NCBI GenBank assembly: GCA_014190175.1
Contig: BJFZ01000009.1
Span: 1 to 43,163, forward strand
DNA from: Actinomycetes bacterium
GTDB taxonomy: Bacteria; Actinomycetota; Actinomycetes; Nanopelagicales; Nanopelagicaceae
Direction: 5' to 3'
DNA length: 43,163 nt
In this document: in pieces, positions 8,501 through 16,594 of the stretch
Position numbering within the stretch: the first letter of the stretch is position 1
Layout of the letters: every line of letters begins with the position of its first letter
The notes under the pieces: generated by a model
Told to the model about the DNA's origin: nothing
Seen by the model: only the letters and a program-made list of their open reading frames with translations
Database searches by the model: none
Program-made: the position numbers and the translations under genes

Positions 8501-11500
8501 GGCTAGTTGTGCCGTAGCATCTGCTGTTAGTGCTGCGGTTGCTTGTAGTGAAACCGCAAGTAAGGTTCTGGCATCTTCAATTAATTGGAGATTGGCCGCA
8601 TCTGGATTTGAAATTTGAACTGCTAATAAATGCTCTAATACTGCCCTAGCTGCGTCTGCTTTAATTTGAGCATCATCTACCAAGGCTTGAGCATTTTCTG
8701 ACCTTAGCGCAGCCTCTGTTGCATGACCTTTCCAATCTGCCGCTTGAGTAGCTAAAATTGCAGCTTTAGCTGCTATTTCTTGAACGGCAAGATCTGTTGC
8801 CTCAACATTAGATTGAGCCGCTGCTTGGTTACTTATCGCAAAACTTAATTGTTCTAATGCAGCATCAGCTTGGGCAAGTGAGGCTGCTAACTGTGCAGAT
8901 GAGACCGCTTCTGCACTTTGTGCCATTTCTTGAATGTTTTGTGCTTGAGCCTGGACCTCTACTGCCTGAGTCTGGGCTACTTCAACATTACTTTGGGCGA
9001 CAACAACTGCTTCCTGTGCGGAAGTTGATTGGGTTTGCGCATGTTGAAGATCGGCGGCAACCCCTGCTAAATCAAGTTGAGTAGCTACATAAGCCGCTTG
9101 AGATGCAACTGCCTGCACTTGAGCATTTGTTGCTGCACTCTTCAAAAGATCTACTTGTTCTTGTAATCGAGCTAATCGCTCAGCGTTTGCCTGCGCTAGA
9201 GCTATGGAGTTTGCAGCATTTCTTTCCGTATTAGCTAAATCTGCCGTTGCCTCATCGATAACCCATGCCTCAACTGCATTTGGATCCGCTGCTTGATCGG
9301 CCACTAATTGAGTGACCGCACTTTGTGCTACAGCCAGATTTGCTTGCGCAACAACCACCTGCGCATTTGATAATCGAACCTGTTCTTGAGTCGTTGTCGC
9401 AAGACGTGAGATTACATTTACCTGACTTGCAGCCTTAACTGCATAATCTTTTGTCGCAACAGCTTGCACTCTCGCCGCCGCAAGTGCAGCATTTGCAGCC
9501 TCTTGTACTGAACTGAGAATATTTACTGCAGTTGCGGCAGCTTGTGCCCCGCTTTGAGCCGTAGCTAAAACTGAAATTGCATCGGCAACTGTGGCATTTG
9601 ATTGAGCAATCAGATTCTGAGCATGACTACTTGCCGCTCCTAATTGATTTTGAGCTTGTACTAAATTCTCTTGTGCAGCCGACACATTGTTTTGAGCCGT
9701 GGTTGCGATTGCACTTGATGCTTGAACAAAATCTTGCGCTTCGACCAAATAACCTCTAAAAGTCGTTGCCGCTTCTTGCGCATTAGTAGCCATTTGTTGC
9801 GCTTCGTCGCTAAGGCGTTGAATTACCTGCGAATTACTTTCCCACCAAGCAGCTTCATTTCGTTGTAAAAATGCTTGTCCGCGTAATGCCTCTGCCGTTG
9901 CTGCAGCATTACTTTCCAATGCGATGGCATCATCAATTACTTGCTGATTAAATGAATCTGTTTGAGCTTGGGCCGCTGTTAATTGCAGAAGTACATTTTG
10001 AGCAGAGTTTGCTTGTTCTTGTGCAGTAGCTGCATTAGCCAATGTTGTTAAATAATCATCTTGGGCTTGCTGGGCATTTACTTGAGCTTGTGCTGCATTT
10101 GCTGTCAAAATCCCTGCCAGGATAGCTGTATCTTGGGCTGCAGCAGCGGACGCATTACTTACATCTTGAAGACTGTTGTGAGCTTCAATAGCATTATTTA
10201 ATTGTGCTGAAGCATTAGTAAAAGCGTCTACTGATATCGCTACATTATTTCCTACATTGGCCATGTAATCTCTTAAAACTGTCAATACTTCAGGGAGTGA
10301 GGAAATATTTCGCTCAAGTACATTAGCGATCAATACGGGGTTTACAACTGTGAGTGGCAAAATAAAATCCGAGGGAGTATTCCATTCTTTTACGATCTCA
10401 TCAGGAACCCCACAGATTGCAACTACAGGTTCAAAATTATCAATTTCTGCTTGAATAATTGCATCTTTAGCAGCTGCCAGTAGGGCAGTTGCCTCTTGAA
10501 CAGCTGCATTTGCAGCATCCACTTGAGCTACTCTATCTGCTGCTTGGGCTTGTGCATCTTCGGCTTGGGCTTGTGCACTCGCTACTTCACTTGTAAGGGT
10601 AATTACTGCGGCTTGTGCAGTATCTGCCTGAGATTGAAGTGTTTGAGCAGTTGCTGTCAACTCTTCTGTTGCGGTTTGTGAAAAAGAGAGTAAAGCCCTT
10701 GTATCTTCAATTAATTGGAGATTAACTGAGTTTGAACTTTGAATTGCTAGTAATTGTGCTAAAACTTCCTCAGCCGCTACTTCTTGATTTCGAGCATCGT
10801 TTGCGAAAATTGCAGCACTCTCTGATCGTGTACCAGCCGCTGAAGCAAGGGTTGAAATTTGCATCTCTTCAACAAATAACGCAAGGTACCTACTCTGTGT
10901 TTCCTGACTGCGATTATCCAAAATCAATATTTCCGACTCAATAGAAGTTTTGTTAACTTGGGCCGTTGTTAATTGTTCCATTGCAGCAGCAGCTTGGGCG
11001 AGTGCGCTTTCTAACTCTGCCGCTGATAGAGCCGATAGCTCCTCTCCCATTGCTGCAGTTTTTTCGGCCTGAGCTCTGACAGCCTCTGCCTGAGATACCA
11101 CTAAAGTTAAATAATTTTTAGTGTTCACAACCTCTTGCTGCACAAAAGTTAAGTCGGCTTCTGCCTTAGTTAGACCCTCTTGAAATTTTGATATTTCAAT
11201 CGTACTAGCGTTATATGCGGCCAACAGTGCCGTAGCGGTCGCTTGATCTGAATCTGCCTGAGCCCGAAGATTTGCTGTTGAACTCTGCACAGTCTGATTG
11301 GCTGTAATCATCGCATCAAGTTGAGTCTTGAAGCTTGCGACGACTCCGGTATGCATACTGTTCGTCATTCCGTTATTGGCCAACCACACGAGTTGCGTTT
11401 TCCCATACTCCCATAGGCTATTTTGTCTGCTAATTTGATCTTCTGAATATTTAGTCGCTGTTGCTTGGGTAGCCACTTGGCGAGCGCTAGCTTCTGCCAC

Positions 11501-12475
11501 CGCCCTTGCTTGATCTGCTTGAACTCTCGTTTGAGCAGCAGAGTTTTCTGCAGCAGTCAGCATTGTCGCCATTGTATTTCTTACAGCCTCAGCAGCTTCA
11601 GCACCGGCCACTACAGTATTTAGTGCTGCTTTAGCGTTGATAACTACCTGGCCTGCTGAAGCAATCATACTCTGGGCCTGATCATTTGCCGCTGTTAAAT
11701 TACTTTGATTGTTCTGTACAGCAACTTGCGCATTCTCCACATTCATTTGAGCCGTATTTACTTGATCTTTTGCTTGTTCAACAGAAGCTACAACCTGTGC
11801 AAGAACTGAACCGTAATTTGCTTTGACAATTAATGCTACATGTTCTTGCAAATCAGAGTTTGCAATATCAAGATTTGTTCGCACTTCTTGAACTCTTTCA
11901 TTCAAACGAGTCACTTCTTTTTGTTGTGCATCTGCCTCAATCCGCAATGCCACAGCGGTTGCTTCTGCATTCTTTTCAATTGCCGTAGCATCATCAATGA
12001 TCTTTTGATCAAATTTACCCGAAGCAGTTTGGGGATCTGTTAATTGAGTAAGTACAGTTCGAGCAGCAGCTGCTTTATCTTGCGCGCTTGTTACATTGAG
12101 AGCTGCCTCTGCAAAATTACTTTGGGCTAGCTTCGCAGATAATTCAGCTTGGGCGACGGCCGCCGCCAAGGCATTGACTTTGGACTCTGCTTCGGCAACT
12201 GCTGCCGCTGATGCATTACTTTGATTTTTAACATCATCTCGAACTGCCATCGCAGTATCTAATTGTGCAACTGCATTCTCAAAAGCTTGTGTTGCATTTT
12301 TTAACCCAGCGCCTGCACTTGTAATGGAGGATGAAATATTTGTACGTATTAAATTAGATGAATCGATACCTTGTGTCGTTGTAGTTATGGGTAATGGGGA
12401 TAGATCAAAGACTGTGCCATCAGTATTAATTAGCTTTCCAGCAACATATCTACCTGAAATATTTAAAGTAGTCAT
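5546..12475 (-). CDS. giant Ala/Gln-rich helical repeat protein, 2309 residues, function unknown
   Basis: I do not recognise a family. After a short non-helical N-terminus (MTTLNISGRYVAGKLINTDG; no signal peptide) the protein is almost wholly Ala, Gln, Glu, Asp, Val and Leu in helix-forming runs, with one Cys and about ten Trp, consistent with long coiled coils. It contains three modules of about 710 residues. A landmark of the form [VLI]I[DES]xA/T, preceded by a Q-rich turn with Asn, Pro or Asp, falls at about residues 161, 590, 848, 1074, 1300, 1561, 1787 and 2013. Spacing is exactly 226 residues within modules 2 and 3. Non-repetitive linkers lie near residues 690-760 and 1385-1450. The tail is acidic and Pro-rich, with 27-bp and 15-bp DNA tandem repeats; there is no LPXTG motif or membrane anchor. 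The ATG has AGGGGA eight bases upstream. A scaffold, stalk or surface fibre is plausible but unproven. Confidence 0.85.
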   Translation of the reverse strand: MTTLNISGRYVAGKLINTDGTVFDLSPLPITTTTQGIDSSNLIRTNISSSITSAGAGLKNATQAFENAVAQLDTAMAVRDDVKNQSNASAAAVAEAESKVNALAAAVAQAELSAKLAQSNFAEAALNVTSAQDKAAAARTVLTQLTDPQTASGKFDQKIIDDATAIEKNAEATAVALRIEADAQQKEVTRLNERVQEVRTNLDIANSDLQEHVALIVKANYGSVLAQVVASVEQAKDQVNTAQMNVENAQVAVQNNQSNLTAANDQAQSMIASAGQVVINAKAALNTVVAGAEAAEAVRNTMATMLTAAENSAAQTRVQADQARAVAEASARQVATQATATKYSEDQISRQNSLWEYGKTQLVWLANNGMTNSMHTGVVASFKTQLDAMITANQTVQSSTANLRAQADSDQATATALLAAYNASTIEISKFQEGLTKAEADLTFVQQEVVNTKNYLTLVVSQAEAVRAQAEKTAAMGEELSALSAAELESALAQAAAAMEQLTTAQVNKTSIESEILILDNRSQETQSRYLALFVEEMQISTLASAAGTRSESAAIFANDARNQEVAAEEVLAQLLAIQSSNSVNLQLIEDTRALLSFSQTATEELTATAQTLQSQADTAQAAVITLTSEVASAQAQAEDAQAQAADRVAQVDAANAAVQEATALLAAAKDAIIQAEIDNFEPVVAICGVPDEIVKEWNTPSDFILPLTVVNPVLIANVLERNISSLPEVLTVLRDYMANVGNNVAISVDAFTNASAQLNNAIEAHNSLQDVSNASAAAAQDTAILAGILTANAAQAQVNAQQAQDDYLTTLANAATAQEQANSAQNVLLQLTAAQAQTDSFNQQVIDDAIALESNAAATAEALRGQAFLQRNEAAWWESNSQVIQRLSDEAQQMATNAQEAATTFRGYLVEAQDFVQASSAIATTAQNNVSAAQENLVQAQNQLGAASSHAQNLIAQSNATVADAISVLATAQSGAQAAATAVNILSSVQEAANAALAAARVQAVATKDYAVKAASQVNVISRLATTTQEQVRLSNAQVVVAQANLAVAQSAVTQLVADQAADPNAVEAWVIDEATADLANTERNAANSIALAQANAERLARLQEQVDLLKSAATNAQVQAVASQAAYVATQLDLAGVAADLQHAQTQSTSAQEAVVVAQSNVEVAQTQAVEVQAQAQNIQEMAQSAEAVSSAQLAASLAQADAALEQLSFAISNQAAAQSNVEATDLAVQEIAAKAAILATQAADWKGHATEAALRSENAQALVDDAQIKADAARAVLEHLLAVQISNPDAANLQLIEDARTLLAVSLQATAALTADATAQLAQADQAQAAAVDAQTQADAAQIAATDAQAQADNAQAQASTALDSVQNANAQLVLSKDAMNHAQLVQTESLDLIASGNIELFGSASLNADMYIDLNPLTGFGDGVLDQRSQADLAPLIKILSVGRSLMVDMEDNVSKSMGAFDSAVAQLNNARETQNNIQNLSNESSAAAISANFQLQMLTNSSAQAQLNAQQARSDLSTTLANATAAQEQANYTKNVLLQLTAAQAKTDAYNQEFIDRVAALESNAEAKAAALRTEADTAQAQVIALSKDAQATQAQLAAAQAESDYAQAKANDYQSQLAEIKGRVQASNDQAGVAKNNVSAAQERFMQSQNNVLAASETAKSYIVRAETVLANNLSAFNSAQAGAQAAVAELNAFNAMQEAANNAAAAARAQAISIRDVAAKAGNQLNVYTRLATSTQEQVRYAQQQVAVSQANAAVAQSAVDELMAAQAENPDSVDEWVISEATADLAIAQKNIADSLAIEQSESSRLSRFQGAVANFKDQADRARESAVISLANYEATNAALANVQAGLAQVQAQADAAQAAVVIQTENLAVAERWAADMRTEAQNLEANANTMASNSSAELEAALVQATESFAQVDKAIAQQANIQSAADETTRVAQESAKSVESLISQATTAAAIAADAQTRVVNAQVAADDARNQELELEWMLARLLEVQSSNPDAGNLQLIEDTRVLLAQSQNAALEMTAAVQVQQRIRDEFQAQVATLEVEVGNAQVQAAEAQAQADAAQADAAQAGLSVADATAQLEGAKDAMKQAQLIQADALNQILEVDEELGIAVPYVKIDLNIFNPEVEPASTTLSLEIAQGQARVDYDNLILQQIQADVEVGATEVAAAQVEVEEAQVAQAEAVAEPGAEIVAEPVDRLVVGHLDVPVDTSIPEAAAQAAAAEAAAQAAAAEAAAQAAAPAAPIPSFLAPVDASAPAIANEVAPEVVAPEVVAPAAADAFPESLPEDEPDVQADVEAPAPS
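5652..5679 (-). repeat. 15-bp tandem duplication in the giant gene tail
   Basis: The plus strand carries two adjacent copies of a unit related to GAGCCACTACTTCTG (beginning just before 5640 and continuing to about 5665), which encode the repeated pentapeptide EVVAP on the minus strand. It marks a low-complexity acidic, Pro-rich tail. Exact edges are approximate. Confidence 0.5.
5748..5813 (-). repeat. 27-bp tandem repeat encoding Ala-rich nonapeptides
   Basis: The plus-strand 12-mers at 5748, 5775 and 5802 begin GCTGCTGCTTC and recur with a 27-base period, giving about two and a half copies. They encode EAAAQAAAA-type nonapeptides near the C-terminus of the giant protein. Because the copies are nearly identical, copy number is likely to vary between strains and the region is prone to assembly error. 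Confidence 0.8.
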
Positions 12476-12654
12476 AATAATTCCCCTTACATCGCAGTGA
12501 GTTTGATCTCAAACCCCTTTATAGATGCCGGAGGATTAGGCTCCCCTTTATCTAATTAGTCGACAGTCTTTACTATAATTAGGGGTAGCGATAGCCCTCC
12601 GGCGGGGAAACCCTACATATTGAAGCACTGGAGTTACTCAAGGTGGGGGTTTCC
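12476..12654 (-). promoter_or_regulatory. structured upstream region of the giant gene
   Basis: This 179-base gap holds two strong inverted repeats. The first has 8-bp arms GCCGGAGG (12527-12534) and CCTCCGGC (12596-12603). Inside it GCT pairs with AGC, CCC with GGG, and CTAATTA (12552-12558) with TAATTAG (12576-12582), making a long imperfect 77-base hairpin. The second pairs 12605-12613 with 12647-12655 (GGGAAACCC/GGGTTTCCC, 9 bp) and touches the ahpE stop codon. A TATAGT resembling a -10 box lies on the minus strand at 12572-12577, so part of the hairpin could be promoter or operator rather than transcribed leader. The ribosome site AGGGGA precedes the ATG. I cannot match it to a known riboswitch class. 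Confidence 0.55.
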
Positions 12655-13125
12655 CTACATCGTGGGTAGTGCTGCCAGCGCTGCTTTGTAATCAGTAAGG
12701 ATTCGAGCCTCTCCGGGGCCGTTCACAACTGACCAACGGATGGTTCCGCTCTTATCAATTACAAAGGTTCCACGAGTAGCAAAACCACGCTCTTCTTGAA
12801 ATACGCCATATTTTTTGGCAACTTCACCATGTGGCCAGAAATCAGCAAGCAATGAAAATTCATATTTTTCGGCATCTGCAAATGCTTTAAGTGAGTACAT
12901 CGGATCGCACGATATTGCTAACAACTCAACTTGATCATTTTGGAATGGCGCTAAATCATCACGAAGCGCACAAAGTTCGCCGGTGCAAATTCCTGAAAAT
13001 GCAAATGGATAGAAAAGAACTACAACATTTTTTTTGTCGCGGAAGGAGGCAAGTGAAACTTTCTGACCATGCTGATTTGTTAATTCGAAATCTGGTGCGA
13101 CTGAACCGACCGCTGGTGAACTCAT
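12655..13125 (-). CDS. ahpE: AhpE/Bcp-type peroxiredoxin
   Basis: 156-residue thiol peroxidase that reduces peroxides in the cytoplasm. The peroxidatic motif reads YPFAFSGICTGELC, with peroxidatic Cys47 and a second Cys52 in the Bcp-type resolving position. The segment LLADFWPHGEVAKKYGVF and the RGTFVIDKSG strand are very close to mycobacterial AhpE, which however lacks the second Cys. AAGGAG lies seven bases before the ATG. It is followed by the structured region and giant gene on the same strand and preceded by DUF3052; the ahpE-DUF3052-aceE neighbourhood matches Mycobacterium (Rv2238c, Rv2239c, Rv2241). Confidence 0.92.
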   Translation of the reverse strand: MSSPAVGSVAPDFELTNQHGQKVSLASFRDKKNVVVLFYPFAFSGICTGELCALRDDLAPFQNDQVELLAISCDPMYSLKAFADAEKYEFSLLADFWPHGEVAKKYGVFQEERGFATRGTFVIDKSGTIRWSVVNGPGEARILTDYKAALAALPTM

Positions 13126-13202
13126 TTAATACTCCTTATTTGATTGCTACTGCTTAATGTAAAGGACTCGAAAAGTTAAAGGCTAATTACATCTTAAAGG
13201 CT

Positions 13203-13610
13203 TTAGCGCCGTCCTGCCTTCGGAGCCATCAACTTGGTTGCGCTCCAATCGGAACTGACCGCGAAAGATGAAGCTTGTGCCAAACCTGCAGTTGGAGCAC
13301 TATCTTGAATATCACTTGGTTCGACATGTCCTGGCCGGCCCATTTTTGGAGTTAATAACCAGATGATGCCATTAACTGCTAAAAAAGTTAACGAGTCAAC
13401 GAGCGCATCCACTAAATCGCCATCTTCTTCTCGCCACCAAAGAAGTACAACATCTACAACTTCACCATCATCATCACCCACTGGTTGATTTCCGGAAGTT
13501 GCGAAAATTTCTTTACGTAATTCTTGATCACAATCACTATCTTCCCCGATCTCAAGAATCAGGTCTCCTGAATTGATACCCAACCGGGTAATCATCCCCG
13601 TGCTACTCAC
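13203..13610 (-). CDS. DUF3052 family protein (Rv2239c-like)
   Basis: 135 residues, a small acidic actinobacterial protein of unknown biochemical role. The family resemblance lies in the GINSGDLILEIGED start, VVLLWWREEDGDLVDALVD centre and LTPKMGRPGHVEPSDIQ segment. The start is a GTG at 13608-13610; an ATG at 13593-13595 is an alternative. It is divergent from aceE and next to ahpE, the conserved neighbourhood in mycobacteria. No membrane segment or signal peptide is visible. Confidence 0.85.
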   Translation of the reverse strand: MSSTGMITRLGINSGDLILEIGEDSDCDQELRKEIFATSGNQPVGDDDGEVVDVVLLWWREEDGDLVDALVDSLTFLAVNGIIWLLTPKMGRPGHVEPSDIQDSAPTAGLAQASSFAVSSDWSATKLMAPKAGRR

Positions 13611-13629
13611 TCACTTCCCTTCGATCGGT

Positions 13630-13646
13630 AGCGGCGCTGTGCCGCT
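13630..13646. other. small GC-rich hairpin in the DUF3052/aceE divergent region
   Basis: AGCGGC (13630-13635) pairs with GCCGCT (13641-13646) around a 5-base loop. The divergent intergenic region is 237 bases, the second longest gene-free stretch in the window. Apart from this hairpin and the repeats at 13802-13828 I see no further structure in it. Confidence 0.3.
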
Positions 13647-13798
13647 GGTTTCAACAGGAGTAGTCCACTACCCGAAGCGGGGATTGGCAAGTCCTTTTGG
13701 GCGAAAAGCCAAGAAAATGCTGAAATAGGAGTGAATGTGACCTATCGCAAGAAAAGGGGGAGAATACTCCGCGAAGGCTTATTTAGTTGAAGCCTAAG

Positions 13799-13828
13799 TT
13801 GACATGGTTGACATGGTTTACATGGTTG
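13799..13828 (+). promoter_or_regulatory. triple 9-bp direct repeat just upstream of aceE
   Basis: Three head-to-tail copies of a 9-mer (GACATGGTT, GACATGGTT, TACATGGTT) end 20 bases before the aceE ATG. Two of the copies create TTGACA (13799-13804 and 13808-13813), a perfect -35 hexamer, with AATGAT at about 13830 as a possible -10 for the second. The spaced repeats could equally be a tandem operator. GGGGG at 13837-13841 could serve as ribosome site. Confidence 0.45.
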
Positions 13829-13847
13829 GAATGATTGGGGGCGACGC

Positions 13848-16574
13848 ATGAGCGAGCAGGAACCCGGCGCGGCCGATATTCAAATGATTGATCAACTTGT
13901 TGATATCGATCCAGAAGAAACAGCTGAATGGCATCAATCTCTCGATGCGGCACTAGAAACTGGCGGACCAGTTAGAGCCCGGTACTTATTATTGAGTTTG
14001 TTGCAACATGCACACGAGAAATCAATTTCCGTTTCTAATCTGCGCACCACTGATTACATCAACACCATTCCCCCACATCTCGAGCCAGAGTTTCCAGGTG
14101 ATGAAGCTCTAGAGAGACGGATACGTGCATTTATTAGATGGAACGCCGCGATCACTGTTCACCGTGCACAACGACCAGGTGTTGGAGTGGGCGGACATAT
14201 CTCTACTTATGCATCATCTGCATCACTTTATGAAGTTGGCTTTAACCATTTCTTCCGCGGAAAAGATCATCTAGGTGGTGGAGATCAAATTTTTTATCAA
14301 GGGCATGCAAGTCCTGGAATGTATGCACGTGCATTTTTAGAAGGACGGTTTACCGAACATCAGATGGATGGCTTCCGTCAGGAGTTATCCCATGAAGGTG
14401 GAGGACTTTCTTCTTATCCTCATCCAAGATTGATGTCAGATTTCTGGGAGTTCCCAACTGTTTCAATGGGTCTTGGTCCTATCAATGCGATTTATCAAGC
14501 ACGTTTCAACCGTTACTTACATGGTCGTGGAATTAAGGATACTAGCGAACAAACTGTCTGGGCTTTCCTTGGCGATGGTGAAATGGATGAGCCGGAAAGT
14601 GTTAGCGCATTGTCGCTTGCTGGGCGTGAAGGTTTAGATAACTTGGTTTTTGTTATCAACTGCAATTTGCAAAGACTTGATGGTCCGGTTCGTGGCAATG
14701 GAAAAATTATTCAAGAATTGGAATCTATTTTTGGTGGCGCTGGCTGGAATGTCTTAAAAGTTGTCTGGGGCCGCGAATGGGATGAGTTGTTGTCTCAAGA
14801 TCGCGAAGGCGCATTACTTGATTTAATGAATTCAACTCCAGATGGAGATTTCCAAACTTTCAAATCTGAAGATGGCGCATTTATTCGTGAAAATTTCTTT
14901 GGCCGAGATCCACGTACTGCCGCAATGGTTGCTAACTGGAGTGATGAAAAGATTTGGAATTTAAAACGCGGTGGCCATGATTACAAGAAACTGTATGCGG
15001 CTTACTCGGCAGCAACTCAGAAAAATGGTAAACCAACTGTAATTCTTGCGAAAACAATTAAAGGCTGGACTTTGGGTTCACATTTCGAAGCCCGAAATTC
15101 AACTCACCAAATGAAAAAGATGACGCTCGAGGATTTGCGCGAATTTAGAGATCGCTTAGCAATTCCCTTAACTGATGAGCAGTTAGATCCAAAAACTCCG
15201 TCCTACTACCACCCAGGTAAAGATTCTCCTGAATACAAGTACATGATGGCAAGACGTCAACTACTTGGTGGCTCTATGCCACATCGCCGTAATGCTTCCC
15301 GCGCTTTGCCACAACCCCCAGATGAGAGTTATGAATCTGTAAAACGTGGATCGGGCCATCAAGAAGTCGCTACCACCATGGCATTTGTTCGATTGTTAAA
15401 AGATCTAGTTAAAGTTCCGGAACTCGGTAAACGTATTGTGCCGATTATTCCTGATGAAGCGCGAACTTTTGGAATGGATTCCCTCTTTCCAACGTTAAAA
15501 ATCTATTCTCCTCATGGTCAAAAATATATTTCAGTGGATCGCGAATTGATGCTCTCTTACAAAGAAGCAACAAATGGCGTTATCTTGCATGAAGGAATTA
15601 ATGAAGCAGGATCAGTCGCATCATTTACCGCCGTTGGTTCTTCTTACTCAACACATGACGAGCCGATGATTCCGATTTATATCTTCTACTCGATGTTTGG
15701 TTTCCAGCGCACAGGTGATGCTTTTTGGGCTGCTGCAGATCAACTTTGCCGCGGCTTTGTTATGGGTGCTACAGCAGGCCGCACCACATTAAATGGTGAA
15801 GGCTTGCAACATGAAGATGGGCATTCACATTTGCTGGCTTCCACAAATCCAGCGGTGGTTTCTTACGACCCAGCATTCGGATACGAAGTAGGACACATAA
15901 TTAAAGATGGGTTGAAGCGGATGTATGGCGAAGATAGTGAAAATATCTATTACTACATCACCATTTACAACGAGCCTTATGTACAACCGGCAGAACCAGA
16001 AAATGTGGATGCTGACGGAATTGTCCGCGGAATTTACAAGTACCAAGCCGCTGCTGAAAAAAGAGATTTAAATGCTCAACTTTTGGCATCTGGTGTCGGA
16101 GTTAACTGGGCGATCAAAGCTCAGAAATTACTTCTTGAGGATTGGGGAGTTGCTGCTGATCTCTGGTCAGTTACCTCTTGGAATGAATTACGTCGTGACG
16201 GTCTAGAAGTTGATCGTCACAACATGATGAACCCTGAATCACCTCGTACTGCATACATCACCACAAAATTAGCGGGCAGTGTTGGGCCAGTGATTGCAGT
16301 AAGTGATTTCATGCGTGCCGTTCAAGATCAAGTGGCTCCTTGGGTTGCTAATCCATTTACCTCATTAGGAACTGACGGATTTGGTTTATCTGATACTCGG
16401 GGCGCTTTGCGTCGTCATTTCCGCGTTGATGCTGAATCGATAGTCGTAGCGACTTTGGCGGCACTTGTTCGCGAAGGAAAAGTTCAAGTTGCAACTCTTC
16501 GAGCCGCTCTTGATAAGTACGCACTTCACGACATCATGGCGGCAGATCCAGGCAACACTGAAGGTTCTGGCTAG
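13848..16574 (+). CDS. aceE: pyruvate dehydrogenase E1 component, homodimeric type
   Basis: 908 residues, full length for the homodimeric AceE family. It decarboxylates pyruvate with thiamine diphosphate and reductively acetylates the lipoyl group of E2, feeding acetyl-CoA into central metabolism. The ThDP/Mg motif GDGEMDEPE is at 242-250, with NCN around residues 271-273. Near the N-terminus are the AceE-typical [24 protein letters not shown] residues (about 113-136). The gene is transcribed alone toward the MFS gene and is divergent from DUF3052/ahpE, as in Mycobacterium. The E2 and E3 genes are not in the window. Confidence 0.97.
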   Translation: MSEQEPGAADIQMIDQLVDIDPEETAEWHQSLDAALETGGPVRARYLLLSLLQHAHEKSISVSNLRTTDYINTIPPHLEPEFPGDEALERRIRAFIRWNAAITVHRAQRPGVGVGGHISTYASSASLYEVGFNHFFRGKDHLGGGDQIFYQGHASPGMYARAFLEGRFTEHQMDGFRQELSHEGGGLSSYPHPRLMSDFWEFPTVSMGLGPINAIYQARFNRYLHGRGIKDTSEQTVWAFLGDGEMDEPESVSALSLAGREGLDNLVFVINCNLQRLDGPVRGNGKIIQELESIFGGAGWNVLKVVWGREWDELLSQDREGALLDLMNSTPDGDFQTFKSEDGAFIRENFFGRDPRTAAMVANWSDEKIWNLKRGGHDYKKLYAAYSAATQKNGKPTVILAKTIKGWTLGSHFEARNSTHQMKKMTLEDLREFRDRLAIPLTDEQLDPKTPSYYHPGKDSPEYKYMMARRQLLGGSMPHRRNASRALPQPPDESYESVKRGSGHQEVATTMAFVRLLKDLVKVPELGKRIVPIIPDEARTFGMDSLFPTLKIYSPHGQKYISVDRELMLSYKEATNGVILHEGINEAGSVASFTAVGSSYSTHDEPMIPIYIFYSMFGFQRTGDAFWAAADQLCRGFVMGATAGRTTLNGEGLQHEDGHSHLLASTNPAVVSYDPAFGYEVGHIIKDGLKRMYGEDSENIYYYITIYNEPYVQPAEPENVDADGIVRGIYKYQAAAEKRDLNAQLLASGVGVNWAIKAQKLLLEDWGVAADLWSVTSWNELRRDGLEVDRHNMMNPESPRTAYITTKLAGSVGPVIAVSDFMRAVQDQVAPWVANPFTSLGTDGFGLSDTRGALRRHFRVDAESIVVATLAALVREGKVQVATLRAALDKYALHDIMAADPGNTEGSG

Positions 16575-16594
16575 ATCTTTTTCTAACCCTACTT

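Noticed and set aside
12476..12654. c-di-AMP riboswitch
   Set aside because: Only a fragment resembles the 3' core; the other conserved blocks are missing, so I do not assign the class.
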